Positions 8,424 through 17,734 of a stretch of 64,000 bases of DNA are shown piece by piece. Within the stretch, counting starts at the first letter, position 1, and each line of letters begins with the position of its first letter. The DNA is from Trinickia acidisoli. Its GTDB lineage: Bacteria; Pseudomonadota; Gammaproteobacteria; Burkholderiales; Burkholderiaceae. The position numbers were made by a program, and so were the translations under genes. The notes under the pieces are model-generated. The model was not told the DNA's origin, searched no databases, and saw only the letters and a list, made by a program, of their open reading frames with translations. The stretch covers positions 2,294,001-2,358,000 of the forward strand of contig NZ_JAFLRG010000001.1 of assembly GCF_017315725.1 (NCBI RefSeq), in the 5' to 3' direction.

Positions 8424-9812
8424 TCAACCCGCCAGCACCTGATCGGCAACCTCGTCGACCGCCTCTTTCACGATCGCGACGATCTCGTCCGCTTCCACGC
8501 GCGTCGTGACGAGCGGCGGCGCAAAGCCCAGGATGTCGCCGTGCGGCATCGCGCGCGCGATCACGCCCCGTTGCAGCGCGGCCGCCGATACACGCGGCCC
8601 CACCTTGAGCGTGGCGTCGAACGGTGTGCGCGCATCGCGGTCGGCCATGAACTCGAGCGCCGCCAACATGCCGGCACCGCGCACTTCGCCGACGAGCGGG
8701 TGCGCGTCGAACGTCGCGTGAAGCCGCTCGAGCAAGTAGCCGCCAACATCCGCTGCATGACCCACGAGGTTCTCGCGCTCGAGAATGCCCAGGTTCGCGA
8801 GCGCGGCCGCCGCGCAAACCGGGTGGCCCGAGTAAGTCCAGCCATGCCCCATCGGGCCGTGCTCTTGCGAGGCGCGATCGACGACGCTCCACACTTTCTC
8901 GCCGACGATAACGCCCGAGAGCGGCGCATAGGCACTCGTCAAACCCTTTGCGATCGTAATCAGATCGGGCTCGATGTCGAAATGTTGCGAACCCATCTTC
9001 GAGCCGAGCCGACCGAAACCGCACACGACCTCGTCGGCGATCAACAAAATATCGTGCTTGCGCAGCACCTGCTGGATTGCCGCCCAGTAGCCTTTCGGCG
9101 GGACGATGATGCCGCCCGTGCCCATCACGGGCTCGGCGATGAACGCACCGATCGTGTCCGCGCCCTCACGGGCGATGAGTTTTTCGAGTTCGTCGACGCA
9201 ATGGGCCACGAATTGCGCTTCATTCATGCCGGCCGGCGCGTTGCGGTACCAGTGCGGACACACCGTGTGCTTGACGCGCTCGATCGGCAAGTCGAAGTGT
9301 TGATGAAAACTCGCCAGCCCGGTGAGGCTGCCCGTCACGATGCCGGAACCGTGATAGCCGCGCTCGCGCGAGATGATTTTCTTTTTGCTGGGCCGGCCGA
9401 GTACGTTGTTGTAGTACCAGACGATCTTCACCTGCGTCTCGTTGGCATCGGATCCCGACATTCCGTAATAGACCTTCTTCATGCCGGCCGGCGCCCAGTC
9501 GATGATGCGCGAGGACAACTCGATGATCGCGTCGCTCGAATGCCCGACGTACGTGTGGTAATAGGCGAGCTGCTTCGCTTGCGCGTACATCGCATCGGCA
9601 ACCTCGGTGCGGCCGTAGCCGATGTTCACGCAGTAAAGGCCCGCGAATGCATCGATGTACTGCTTGCCTTGGTGGTCTTCGATGCGAATACCCTTCGCGC
9701 CGCGAATGATCTTGCCCGCCAGTGCGCCCGACGCATGGTCGTGGGCGTGCGTCGACGGATGCATGAAGTGCGCACGATCCTGCTGAAAAAGTTGTTCGAA
9801 TGATTGCGTCAT
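8424..9812 (-). CDS. doeD: Class III PLP aminotransferase, ectoine-degradation transaminase (Atf/DoeD type)
   Basis: A 462-residue fold-type I aminotransferase. Motifs include GSDANET near 124, RERGYHGS near 150, ADEVVCGFGRLG with the PLP-ring Asp near 260, and the Schiff-base Lys in TIAKGLTSAY near 290. In ectoine degradation this enzyme is proposed to turn L-2,4-diaminobutyrate into aspartate-semialdehyde. The assignment rests on gene order: it is last in the minus-strand run eutB-eutC-eutD-eutE-asnR-ssd-atf, the order known from ectoine-degrading proteobacteria. By sequence alone it could be an omega-amino-acid:pyruvate or putrescine transaminase. The start has AGGAG seven bases upstream. 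Confidence 0.85.
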   Translation of the reverse strand: MTQSFEQLFQQDRAHFMHPSTHAHDHASGALAGKIIRGAKGIRIEDHQGKQYIDAFAGLYCVNIGYGRTEVADAMYAQAKQLAYYHTYVGHSSDAIIELSSRIIDWAPAGMKKVYYGMSGSDANETQVKIVWYYNNVLGRPSKKKIISRERGYHGSGIVTGSLTGLASFHQHFDLPIERVKHTVCPHWYRNAPAGMNEAQFVAHCVDELEKLIAREGADTIGAFIAEPVMGTGGIIVPPKGYWAAIQQVLRKHDILLIADEVVCGFGRLGSKMGSQHFDIEPDLITIAKGLTSAYAPLSGVIVGEKVWSVVDRASQEHGPMGHGWTYSGHPVCAAAALANLGILERENLVGHAADVGGYLLERLHATFDAHPLVGEVRGAGMLAALEFMADRDARTPFDATLKVGPRVSAAALQRGVIARAMPHGDILGFAPPLVTTRVEADEIVAIVKEAVDEVADQVLAG

Positions 9813-9830
9813 GATGGCTCCTGTGGTGCG

Positions 9831-11318
9831 TTAGGCGATGGCCGCGATCGCTGAGATCGGCAGGCCGAGATTGCCGAGGCAAAAGTATTTGGTTTCGACG
9901 AACGGCTCGAAGCCTTCGAAGCCGCCTTCGCGGCCAAGGCCCGATGCCTTCATCCCGCCGAACGGGATCGGCGCGCCCGTGAACTTCACGCCGTTGACCG
10001 ACACCATGGCGAAATCGAGGCGATGCACGAGTTGGAAGATCGTGTCCACCCTCGTCGCGCACACGTAGGCCGCGAGGCCGTACTCGGTGTCGTTCGCGCG
10101 CGCGAGCGCTTCGTCGAGTGTATCGAACGGCGAAATCGCGGAGATCGGCGCGAAGTTCTCTTCGTCATAGATGCGCATGCCGGGCCGCGCGTCGGCAACG
10201 ACGGTCGGCTCGACGAACCAGCCGCCTCGCTCGTGCGCACCGCCGCCCGCCACGATGCGTGCGCCCTTCGCGCGTGCGTCGTCGATGCGCGCGAGCGTGC
10301 TGTCGAATGCGTTTTGGTGCATGAGCGGGCCAACCTCGACATCGGGCTCGAACGCACCGCCGACCTTGAGGGCGCGTACGGCCTCGGCATATCGGGCGAC
10401 GAACCGTTCATAGAGCGGCCGTGCAACGAGGATGCGGTTCGCCGCGCAGCAGTCCTGCCCCGACGTCTGGAATTTCGCGGCGACCGCGATCCGCACCGAA
10501 GCATCGAGGTCGGCGTCCTCGGTCACGATGAAGGGCGCGTTGCCGCCAAGCTCCAGCGCGAGCTTCTTGATGCCCGCCTGTGCGGCCGTCTGCGCGACGA
10601 GCTTGCCCACGCGCGTCGAGCCCGTGAAGCTGACGGAGCGCACGCGTGCGTCGGATACGAGCGTTTCCATCGCCATCTGCGGCTCGCCGAGCACCACGTT
10701 GAAGACGCCCGCGGGAAAACCGGCTTCTTCCGCGAGCTGCGCGAGGGCAAGCGCCGTGAACGGTGTTTCGTGCGCAGGCTTGACCACCACGGTGCAGCCG
10801 GCAGCAAGTGCGGCCGCTGCCTTGCGCGTGATCATCGCAACGGGGAAATTCCAGGGCGTAATGAGCGCCGCGACGCCGACCGGCTCCATCATCGTGCCGA
10901 GATGCGCGCCCTCGATGTGCGTCGGGATCGTGCGGCCCGCGAGGCGCTTGGCTTCGCTCGCGAACCAATCGACGAAGCTCGCCGCGTAGCGAACCTCGCC
11001 GCGCGCCTCCGTGAGCGGTTTGCCCTGCTCGAGCGACAGCAGCGCCGCAAGATCGTCGCAGTGCCGAACGATCAGCGCGTGCCAGCGCAGGAGCACCGCG
11101 CTGCGTTGTGCCTGCGGCACCCATCGCCACGTCGCGAACGCGCGCTCGGCCGCACCGATCGCCGCGACGATCTGCGCGCGTTCAAGCATAGGAACGTGGC
11201 CGATAACGGTTTGGTCGGCGGGGTTTTGAACGGCGATCGTCGACGCGCTGTCGCTATGCGTCCAGTGACCATCGACGTAGCACAGCGATTTGAACAGAAC
11301 GGGATGTCCGAGCATCAT
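9831..11318 (-). CDS. doeC: Succinate/aspartate-semialdehyde dehydrogenase (Ssd/DoeC type)
   Basis: An NAD(P)-dependent aldehyde dehydrogenase of about 495 residues. Visible are ITPWNFPVAMITRKAAAALAAGCTVVVKPA (cofactor), SFTGSTRVGK, the general base in LALELGGNAPFIV and the catalytic Cys in SGQDCCAANR. In the ectoine pathway it oxidises aspartate-semialdehyde to aspartate. The closest general family is GabD succinate-semialdehyde dehydrogenase. The ATG at 11318 is chosen because AGGAG lies eight bases upstream; a GTG nine bases earlier overlaps that site. It is 18 bases upstream of the aminotransferase, in the same operon. Confidence 0.85.
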   Translation of the reverse strand: MMLGHPVLFKSLCYVDGHWTHSDSASTIAVQNPADQTVIGHVPMLERAQIVAAIGAAERAFATWRWVPQAQRSAVLLRWHALIVRHCDDLAALLSLEQGKPLTEARGEVRYAASFVDWFASEAKRLAGRTIPTHIEGAHLGTMMEPVGVAALITPWNFPVAMITRKAAAALAAGCTVVVKPAHETPFTALALAQLAEEAGFPAGVFNVVLGEPQMAMETLVSDARVRSVSFTGSTRVGKLVAQTAAQAGIKKLALELGGNAPFIVTEDADLDASVRIAVAAKFQTSGQDCCAANRILVARPLYERFVARYAEAVRALKVGGAFEPDVEVGPLMHQNAFDSTLARIDDARAKGARIVAGGGAHERGGWFVEPTVVADARPGMRIYDEENFAPISAISPFDTLDEALARANDTEYGLAAYVCATRVDTIFQLVHRLDFAMVSVNGVKFTGAPIPFGGMKASGLGREGGFEGFEPFVETKYFCLGNLGLPISAIAAIA

Positions 11319-11443
11319 GTCACGCACTCCTCGGTAGCATTGGGATAACGTTCATTCTGTCTCGGCTGCGTCCGCGGAAATTTCCGTTTTGCGGGGTGCC
11401 GGCCGCCGGTTTTTTCTGTGTTTGCGAGTCGCGACACGAACGC

Positions 11444-11935
11444 TCAATCGCCGTGCGGCAACGGATCGAAGGCGTCGAGTTCCTGAGTCGGCGCGTCCTT
11501 GACGACCTTCGTCACGACGTACGTGAAGTAGCGTTCGATGCCGAGATCCTCGGCGAGCAGCGTGTCGATGAAACGTTGATACCGGTCGATGTCGCGCGCG
11601 ATCACATGCATCACGTAGTCGACCCCACCGCCCGTCGCGTGGCACTGGACGACCTCTTTCGCAGCAAGCACGCGCGCCTCGAAACGGCTCATGTCGTGCG
11701 CGGTATGGCGCGCGAGCGTCACCTCGACGATGATCCGGCTTCCGTTGAACGCGCCCACCCAATCGACGTCGGCACGGTAGCCTCGGATCACACCGCTCTC
11801 CTCGAGCTTGCGCACCCGTTCCCACGCGGGCGAAATCGATAGATTCACCTCTTCGGCGAGCTTCGACTTCGTGATCCGGCCGTCACGCGCAAGGATGCGC
11901 AGGATCGCGAGGTCGTAGCGGTCGAGCTTGATCAC
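11444..11935 (-). CDS. asnR: Lrp/AsnC-family regulator (AsnR type of the ectoine cluster)
   Basis: A 163-residue feast/famine regulator. The N-terminal helix-turn-helix is DRYDLAILRILARDGRITKSKLAEEVNLSISPAWERVRKLEESGVIRGY, and the C-terminal RAM domain follows. An AsnC-family gene at this place, between the eutDE genes and ssd-atf, is characteristic of ectoine-catabolic loci, where it assists EnuR by responding to pathway intermediates. That role comes from related systems and was not tested here. It is separated by about 125 bases from the dehydrogenase gene, so an internal promoter is possible. Confidence 0.88.
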   Translation of the reverse strand: MIKLDRYDLAILRILARDGRITKSKLAEEVNLSISPAWERVRKLEESGVIRGYRADVDWVGAFNGSRIIVEVTLARHTAHDMSRFEARVLAAKEVVQCHATGGGVDYVMHVIARDIDRYQRFIDTLLAEDLGIERYFTYVVTKVVKDAPTQELDAFDPLPHGD

Positions 11936-11947
11936 GTCAGCCTCGAT

Positions 11948-12973
11948 TCACGCCGCGGCGGCAATTGCGCGCTCGACGACATCGGCAACGACGGCAATCG
12001 TGTCGCCGGCTTTCACGAGCCCTGGGAAATGCCGAGCGGCGACGATGCCCTCGCGCTTCGCTCGATATTCGATACCGGGCGTGCCCAGATGCACGGTGTC
12101 ATAAACGCGCGCGAGCAAGTCGCCTCGCGCGACCGTCTCGCCGAGATCGCGGCACATCTCGAGCAACCCCTCGTGCTCGCTCGTCGTGAAGCATGATCCG
12201 TCGGGCATATCGAGCAGCGTCGTCGTGCGCGGACCCGGCTCGGCCTGCCCCTCGTCTTCCAACACACCCGCAAAGCGTAGGAAGCTGCGCACCCCTCGTT
12301 CGGCGATCGCAACGCTTTGCGCCGTCGACGTGCCGCCGCCGCCGAGCTCGGTCGTAACGAACACTTTGCCCGCCTCCTCGACCGCGCTGTCGAACAGCCC
12401 CACGCTGTCGAGTTCGAACATCCGCATCGAGTACGGTGCGCCGAACGCGAGCATCGCGCCTTCGCAGCGCGCCTGCTGACCTGCGTCGGGCAGCAGATGG
12501 ACGGCGGCAAACGGGACGAAGTCGAGCGTGCGTCCGCCGGCGTGGATGTCGAGCACGTAGTCGGCGAGCGGCAGCAAGTGCCGATGGAAGTAATCGGCGA
12601 TTTTCTCGGTCACGGTGCCGTCGGGCTTGCCAGGGAAGCTGCGGTTGAGGTTGCCCGCATCGATCGGCGACGTGCGCGTGCCCGCCCGAAATGCCGGGTA
12701 GTTCATGAACGGCACGACGATCACGCGCCCGCGAACGTCGCGCGCCTTCAAGCTGCACGCGAGCTTCGAGAGTGCGACGGGGCCCTCGTACTCGTCGCCG
12801 TGGTTGCCGCCCGTGAGCAGCACGGTGGGACCTGCGCCACACTTGACGACCGTGATCGGGATCATGATCGCGCCCCACGCGGAATCGTCGCGTGAGTACG
12901 GCAGCTTCAGGAACCCGTGCTGCTCTCCATCCGCGTCGAAGTCGACGGTTGGCGTGATTGGGGAAGCGCGCAT
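11948..12973 (-). CDS. doeB: N-acetyl-L-2,4-diaminobutyrate deacetylase (EutE/DoeB; AstE/AspA family)
   Basis: A 341-residue zinc-dependent deacylase of the succinylglutamate desuccinylase/aspartoacylase family. The zinc motif is GGNHGDEYEGP (His and Glu, near 58), and DIHAGG carries the third ligand near 145. It is expected to remove the acetyl group from N-alpha-acetyl-diaminobutyrate, the second step of ectoine breakdown, in the cytoplasm. It lies four bases after the ectoine hydrolase gene, with GGAG upstream of its ATG, so the two are translationally close. The family assignment is firm; substrate is by context. Confidence 0.88.
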   Translation of the reverse strand: MRASPITPTVDFDADGEQHGFLKLPYSRDDSAWGAIMIPITVVKCGAGPTVLLTGGNHGDEYEGPVALSKLACSLKARDVRGRVIVVPFMNYPAFRAGTRTSPIDAGNLNRSFPGKPDGTVTEKIADYFHRHLLPLADYVLDIHAGGRTLDFVPFAAVHLLPDAGQQARCEGAMLAFGAPYSMRMFELDSVGLFDSAVEEAGKVFVTTELGGGGTSTAQSVAIAERGVRSFLRFAGVLEDEGQAEPGPRTTTLLDMPDGSCFTTSEHEGLLEMCRDLGETVARGDLLARVYDTVHLGTPGIEYRAKREGIVAARHFPGLVKAGDTIAVVADVVERAIAAAA

Positions 12974-12977
12974 CGCG

Positions 12978-14198
12978 TCACTCCTTGACGAACAGCTTGC
13001 GCGGCGTGTTGCAGAAGGTCTCGACGCCCGTTTCCGTGATCAGAATGCTCTCCGTGATTTCGAGGCCCCAGTCGTCGAGCCACAAGCCCGGCATGAAGTG
13101 GAAGGTCATGCCGGGTTCGAGGACGGTCTTGTCCCCCGGGCGCAGGCTCATGGTTCGCTCGCCCCAATCAGGCGGATAGCTCGCGCCGATCGGGTAGCCG
13201 CAGCGGCTGTCCTTCTCGATGCCCGATTTGCGCAGCACCGCGAAGAATGCGTTGGCGATGTCCTCGCAGTGATTGCCCGGCTTCGCGGCCGCGAGCCCCG
13301 CCTCGATGCCTTCGACGACCGCCCGCTCCGCATCGATAAAATGCTTTGGCGGCTTACCGAGATAAACCGTGCGCGATTGCGGGCAGTGATAGCGCTTGAA
13401 GCACCCGGCAATCTCGAAGAACGTGCCCGCATTCGTGGTAAACGGGGAGTCGTCCCAGGTCAGGTGCGGCGCCGCGGCATCCGAGCCCGTCGGAAGCAGC
13501 GGCACGATCGCCGGATAGTCACCGCCATAGCCTTCGACACCGGTAATGCCGGCCGAATAGATCTCGGCCACGAGATCGTTCTTCTTCATTCCGGGCTCGA
13601 CCACGTCGACGATACGCGCGTGCATCTTCTCGACGATTTTCGCGGCGATGCGCATGTATTCGATCTCGCGCGGCGACTTCACCGCGCGCTGCCAATTGAC
13701 GAGGCCCGTCGCATCGACCCACTTGGCACCGGGCAGATGCTGCTGCAGCGAACGGAATGCCGCCGCGCTGAAGTAGTAGTTGTCGAGTTCGACGCCGATG
13801 CGCAGCGGCCCCCAGCCGAAGGCCGAGATGACTTCTTGCGACAGGAAGTCCATCGGATGCCGAAGCGGCGACTGAACGTAATGATCGGGGTAACCGACGA
13901 TGCGGTCGTGTTGCATGAAAACCGTGCGCTTCGCACCGTTCGCGTCCTGCCCGCGGCCAAACCACACCGGATCGCCATCCATCGGCAATAGCACGCACTG
14001 ATGCACGTAAAACGACCAGCCGTCGTAACCCGTGAGCCAGGCCATGTTCGTCGGGTCGGACACGATCAATAGATCGATACCGGCCTGCTCCATCGCGCGG
14101 CGCGTTCTCAGGATCCGCGCGGCGTACTCGCTGCGCTCGAACGCGAGCCGAGGTTCCGGGTGGGCCGAACCCGCCCGCTGCTCCATCTGTACAGACAT
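12978..14198 (-). CDS. doeA: Ectoine hydrolase (EutD/DoeA; M24 creatinase-like family)
   Basis: A 406-residue protein with the pita-bread fold of M24 peptidases and creatinases. An N-terminal creatinase domain (TRRAMEQAGIDLLIVSDPTNMAWLTGYDGWSFYVHQ) precedes the catalytic domain. It has FEIAGCFKRYHCPQSRTVYLG where aminopeptidases carry their metal ligands, so the metal site is degenerate, as expected for this hydrolase. It opens the ectoine ring to N-acetyl-diaminobutyrate. Its position between eutC and eutE supports the assignment strongly. Confidence 0.9.
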   Translation of the reverse strand: MSVQMEQRAGSAHPEPRLAFERSEYAARILRTRRAMEQAGIDLLIVSDPTNMAWLTGYDGWSFYVHQCVLLPMDGDPVWFGRGQDANGAKRTVFMQHDRIVGYPDHYVQSPLRHPMDFLSQEVISAFGWGPLRIGVELDNYYFSAAAFRSLQQHLPGAKWVDATGLVNWQRAVKSPREIEYMRIAAKIVEKMHARIVDVVEPGMKKNDLVAEIYSAGITGVEGYGGDYPAIVPLLPTGSDAAAPHLTWDDSPFTTNAGTFFEIAGCFKRYHCPQSRTVYLGKPPKHFIDAERAVVEGIEAGLAAAKPGNHCEDIANAFFAVLRKSGIEKDSRCGYPIGASYPPDWGERTMSLRPGDKTVLEPGMTFHFMPGLWLDDWGLEITESILITETGVETFCNTPRKLFVKE

Positions 14199-14207
14199 CT
14201 TGTCCTC

Positions 14208-15209
14208 TCAGCGTGTCATGTCGTTGTGGAAAATCATCCCCGCGCCCGCCGCGCGCGCACGCTCGAGTGCGAGCACGGCGATCGCCGTATCCTGGGCGCC
14301 GGTACCCGTGAGGTCGCAGGCGGTGATGTCGTCGGGACCCGTTCTGCCTTGCGCCCGGCCGGCGATGATCTCGCCGAGCTCGGGAAACGTCGCGTCGGCC
14401 GGCAGCACGCCGGCCCGAATCGCATGCGCGAGTTCTCCGCTCGTGCGCACTTGCTGCAAGCGATCGCAGACGTAACGGACCGCATCGAACACAGATGGCT
14501 CGAGCTCGGTCTTGTAATCGGCGTCCGAGCCCATCGCGGTGATGTGCAGTCCGCGGTGAAGGTCATGCGCGTGAATGAGCGGGACCCGGCTCGGTGTCGT
14601 CGTGACGGCGATGTCCGCTTGGTCGAGCGCCTCGGGTACGGAGCTGGCCACCGAGCAACGAACGTCGAATCGCTGCTCGACGTCGGCCGCATAGATAGCC
14701 GCCCGTTCGGCATCGCGTGCCCACACCGCCACGTGTTCTACGCGGCGAACGAGCATCAGTGCCTGCAATTGCAAGCGGGCCTGTTCGCCCGCGCCGATGA
14801 TCGCCACGCGACGCGCATCGGGACGTGCGAGCCAGCGCGCGGCGACAGCCCCCGCCGCCGCCGTGCGTACGGCAGTCAAGTAACCGTTGTCGAGCAACAC
14901 CGCTTCCGTGAGCCCAGTGTGCGCGGACAGGACGAGCATCAGGCCGTTCAGACTCGGCAACCCGAGTGCCGCATTGCCGAAAAACCCGGGGCTCACCTTG
15001 ATGGCAAAACTGTCGAAGCGCGGTATATACGCCGTCTTGACGTCGACCTCGCCGTGCCGCCCATGCAGCGCGAGGTTGAGTACCGGCGGCATCACGACAG
15101 GCTCGGTCGCGAGCGAGAGAAATGCACGCTCGATCTGTCCGACGGCGTCGAGGTCGAGCGGAACGAGCGAGCGTAGCTGCGCTTCGCCGAGGATCGTGAT
15201 GTCAGGCAT
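14208..15209 (-). CDS. eutC: Ornithine cyclodeaminase-family protein EutC (hydroxyectoine utilisation)
   Basis: A 333-residue NAD-dependent member of the ornithine cyclodeaminase/mu-crystallin family. Visible are the substrate-domain motif VDVKTAYIPRFDSFAIKVSPGF and the Rossmann segment VAIIGAGEQARLQLQAL near 127-143. EutC works with EutB and EutA in converting hydroxyectoine toward the ectoine route. The ATG at 15209 overlaps the eutB stop by eight bases, indicating coupled translation; a longer open frame starts at 15242 but runs further into eutB. Confidence 0.88.
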   Translation of the reverse strand: MPDITILGEAQLRSLVPLDLDAVGQIERAFLSLATEPVVMPPVLNLALHGRHGEVDVKTAYIPRFDSFAIKVSPGFFGNAALGLPSLNGLMLVLSAHTGLTEAVLLDNGYLTAVRTAAAGAVAARWLARPDARRVAIIGAGEQARLQLQALMLVRRVEHVAVWARDAERAAIYAADVEQRFDVRCSVASSVPEALDQADIAVTTTPSRVPLIHAHDLHRGLHITAMGSDADYKTELEPSVFDAVRYVCDRLQQVRTSGELAHAIRAGVLPADATFPELGEIIAGRAQGRTGPDDITACDLTGTGAQDTAIAVLALERARAAGAGMIFHNDMTR

Positions 15210-16176
15210 CTGCGTTCTCCAAGACGATGCGACGATGCGCATCGATATCGATATTGGCGCCGCTCACCACGACGGCAATCGGCCCGTTCCGCGCAGGGAT
15301 GCGCTCGTCGAGCAGCGCCGCGATGCCCACGGCCGCGGCCCCTTCGACAACGAGACGTTCCGCCTCATAGGTATGCACGATGCCGCGTGCGATCGAGCGC
15401 TCGTCGAGCAGCACGATGTCGTCGGCCAGGTCGTGCGTCATTGCGAACGTGTAGCGGTTGTCGAGCCCGATACCGCCGCCGAGCGAATCGGCGAGCGTCG
15501 CGACCTCTTCGACGACGACCGGTTTGCCGGCCGCAAGACTTGCGTGCATCGCGGCACCGCGCGCCATCGACACGCCGATCGCGCAGAGTGCCGGACGGAT
15601 GGCCTTGGCCGCAAACGCGATGCCGCTGAAGAGTCCCCCGCCCGAGAGCGGTACGACGAGCGTCGCGACATCAGGAAGTTCTTCCAGAATCTCGAGACCG
15701 ATGGTTGCTTGGCCGGCGATCACGCGTAGGTCATCGAACGGCGGCACGAACGCATATCCCTCGTCTTCGGCCAGTCGTTGCGCCTCGACCTGTGCCTCAT
15801 CCTGGCTGCAGCCCGCGATCACGACGCCCGCGCCGAGCGCGGCAACGGCGTCGACCTTGTTCCTCGGCACCAGCGAGGACATGCAAACGACAGCCTCGAT
15901 GCCGAGCGCGTGCGCGGCATAAGCGATCGCGCGCCCGTGATTGCCCGTCGACGCGGTGACGACTTTCGTCACGCCCTCGGCGGCCATCTCGGCAAGCGTG
16001 TTCGTCGCGCCGCGCACCTTGAAGCTGCCGGTGGGCTGGACGATCTCGAGCTTCAAATAGACGGGCACGCCAACGCGCTGCGACAGCGATGCCGATTCGA
16101 CGAGGGGCGTGCGCGCCACGCGCCCTGCCAGGCGCAGCCGCGCTCGAAAGACATCCGCAAGAGACAGAATGGACAT
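15202..16176 (-). CDS. eutB: Threonine dehydratase-like EutB (hydroxyectoine utilisation)
   Basis: A 324-residue fold-type II PLP enzyme. The PLP Lys is in QPTGSFKVRGATNT (Lys53), the substrate loop is STGNHGRAIAY and the phosphate-binding Gly-rich loop is VPLSGGGLFSG near 174-184. The family is the serine/threonine dehydratases. Beside eutC, doeA and doeB it is best read as EutB of hydroxyectoine catabolism. A 14-bp palindrome at 16239-16252, 63 bases upstream of its start, may be its operator. Confidence 0.88.
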   Translation of the reverse strand: MSILSLADVFRARLRLAGRVARTPLVESASLSQRVGVPVYLKLEIVQPTGSFKVRGATNTLAEMAAEGVTKVVTASTGNHGRAIAYAAHALGIEAVVCMSSLVPRNKVDAVAALGAGVVIAGCSQDEAQVEAQRLAEDEGYAFVPPFDDLRVIAGQATIGLEILEELPDVATLVVPLSGGGLFSGIAFAAKAIRPALCAIGVSMARGAAMHASLAAGKPVVVEEVATLADSLGGGIGLDNRYTFAMTHDLADDIVLLDERSIARGIVHTYEAERLVVEGAAAVGIAALLDERIPARNGPIAVVVSGANIDIDAHRRIVLENADA

Positions 16177-16238
16177 GGACCGCTACCGCACACAGTGTCG
16201 ATGCGGCCAAGTCTAATGTCGCGGAAAATGCTTCCCGA

Positions 16239-16252
16239 ATGTCCTAGGACAT
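16239..16252. promoter_or_regulatory. Perfect 14-bp palindrome upstream of eutB, candidate EnuR operator
   Basis: ATGTCCTAGGACAT is a perfect inverted repeat touching the end of enuR and upstream of eutB. Its core TGTCCTAG recurs in the enuR-ehuB intergenic region (17719-17734). A shared core at the two likely control points of one regulon suggests the binding site of EnuR, the MocR regulator encoded between them. This is inference from sequence. Confidence 0.55.
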
Positions 16253-17661
16253 CAAATGAAATCGTGAACGTGCGGATATTGCTCGAAGACCTCGGCGATC
16301 ACGCCGAGCGCCGCTTCGAACGTGTTTTCCGTCACGTCGGCGCCGAGACAAAGGCGCACCGCATTCGGCCGCTCGGTGCCGTGCACGAGAAAGGGGTCCG
16401 GCGACGTTAGCGCAATCTGGCGATTGCGCAGTTCGCGCACGACGCGGTCGGCTTGCCAATGATCGGGCACGCGCAGCCATGCGGACACCGCGTTCGGATG
16501 ACTTCCCAGCAAGTACTTGCCCAGAATCGACGAAAGCACCGCATGACGCGCCGCCAGCCGCGTGCGCTGCAACTCGACGAGGCGCCGGGCGGTGCCGTCC
16601 GCAATCCATCTCGTCGCTACCTCGGCAACGGCGGTCGTCGCCATCCAAGAACTGACGCGCAGCACGCTCTCGCAACGCAGTGCAAGACGTCTCGGCATCG
16701 CGAGATAGCCCGTACGCAGGCCGGTCAACACGGATTTCGTCATGCTCGTGCAGTAGAACGCGAGTTCCGGAACGAGGCTCGCGATCGGCGTGTACGTTTT
16801 CTCCGGCAGCGCGCCATAAACGTCGTCTTCGATCACGTAAACACCGTAGCGCTCGGCGATACGGGCGATCGCGCGCCGCCGTGCATCGGTCATCACCGAC
16901 ACGGTTGGGTTATTCAGCGTCGGGGTGCAGACGAGCGCGGAGACACGCTCGCCGTCGCACATCTCCTCGAAATGCTCGGGCCGAATCCCGTACTCATCGA
17001 TCTCGAGCCCTTTCAGCGTGAAGCCGAGCACGTTCGCGGAGCCGATCACGCCGTGATCGGTGAGGCTTTCGCAAAGCACGGTGTCGCCCGGTCCGACCAG
17101 CGAGGCCAGTGCGAGAAAGATGCCGTGCGCGGCGCCATTGGTGACGAGCAGCGAATCGGCGTGCGCCGGCATGTTGAGCGACGCGAGCCAGGCAACGCCC
17201 GCTTGCCGGTGGTATTCGAACCCCGCAATCGGCCGAAACGCGCGTATCCACGGTTGGTCCTCGACGGTGGCGAGCGTGGCGCAAACTTTGCGCCACGCCT
17301 CGTCGTGCTCGGACGTGTGAACCATGCGCGCAATCGAAAAATCGACGACTTCCCGCTCGGCCGTATCGAGGATGTAGTTGGACACGCGCTCCGTCATGCG
17401 GCCGGCGACGAAGCTGCCGCGCCCGACCTCACAGCGAATCAGTCCCTGCCGCTCGAGTTCCTTGTACGCATTCGTGACGGTCTGCACGCTGATGCCGAGT
17501 TCGGCGGCGACGTCGCGTTGCGGGGGCAAGCGGGCACCCGAGACCAGCACCGCGCTCTCGATTTCGCCCGCGATCGCCTTGACGAGACGCTTGTACTTCG
17601 ATTCGGCCCCATGTACCGCATCGACGGCCTCGCGCCAGGCCTTGCTCGTTCGTTGGATCAT
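16252..17661 (-). CDS. enuR: MocR/GntR-family regulator EnuR of ectoine utilisation
   Basis: A 469-residue regulator that fuses an N-terminal GntR winged helix (LPPQRDVAAELGISVQTVTNAYKELERQGLIRCEVGRGSFV, about 43-83) to a PLP-binding aminotransferase-fold domain. The Schiff-base Lys is in CTSMTKSVLTGLRTGYLA. Such regulators in ectoine loci repress the genes and are released by ectoine-derived ligands bound to PLP. It is divergent from ehuB and directly upstream of eutB, where enuR is expected. Confidence 0.92.
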   Translation of the reverse strand: MIQRTSKAWREAVDAVHGAESKYKRLVKAIAGEIESAVLVSGARLPPQRDVAAELGISVQTVTNAYKELERQGLIRCEVGRGSFVAGRMTERVSNYILDTAEREVVDFSIARMVHTSEHDEAWRKVCATLATVEDQPWIRAFRPIAGFEYHRQAGVAWLASLNMPAHADSLLVTNGAAHGIFLALASLVGPGDTVLCESLTDHGVIGSANVLGFTLKGLEIDEYGIRPEHFEEMCDGERVSALVCTPTLNNPTVSVMTDARRRAIARIAERYGVYVIEDDVYGALPEKTYTPIASLVPELAFYCTSMTKSVLTGLRTGYLAMPRRLALRCESVLRVSSWMATTAVAEVATRWIADGTARRLVELQRTRLAARHAVLSSILGKYLLGSHPNAVSAWLRVPDHWQADRVVRELRNRQIALTSPDPFLVHGTERPNAVRLCLGADVTENTFEAALGVIAEVFEQYPHVHDFI

Positions 17662-17718
17662 GCTCGTTCTCTTTCGTCGCTGTGCGCCAATGGTCGCTCC
17701 AATCGCGTCCGGAAAATA

Positions 17719-17734
17719 ATTGTCCTAGAGCAAT
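17719..17734. promoter_or_regulatory. Imperfect 16-bp inverted repeat between enuR and ehuB, candidate EnuR operator
   Basis: ATTGTCCTAGAGCAAT has matching ATTG/CAAT ends and shares TGTCCTAG with the palindrome at 16239-16252. It lies 58 bases upstream of the enuR start and 150 bases upstream of ehuB, consistent with control of divergent promoters. Confidence 0.5.

Noticed and set aside
8142-9803. 553-residue open frame on the plus strand
   Set aside because: It runs antisense to the aminotransferase gene, has no recognisable domain and an Arg/His-rich composition typical of high-GC shadow frames.
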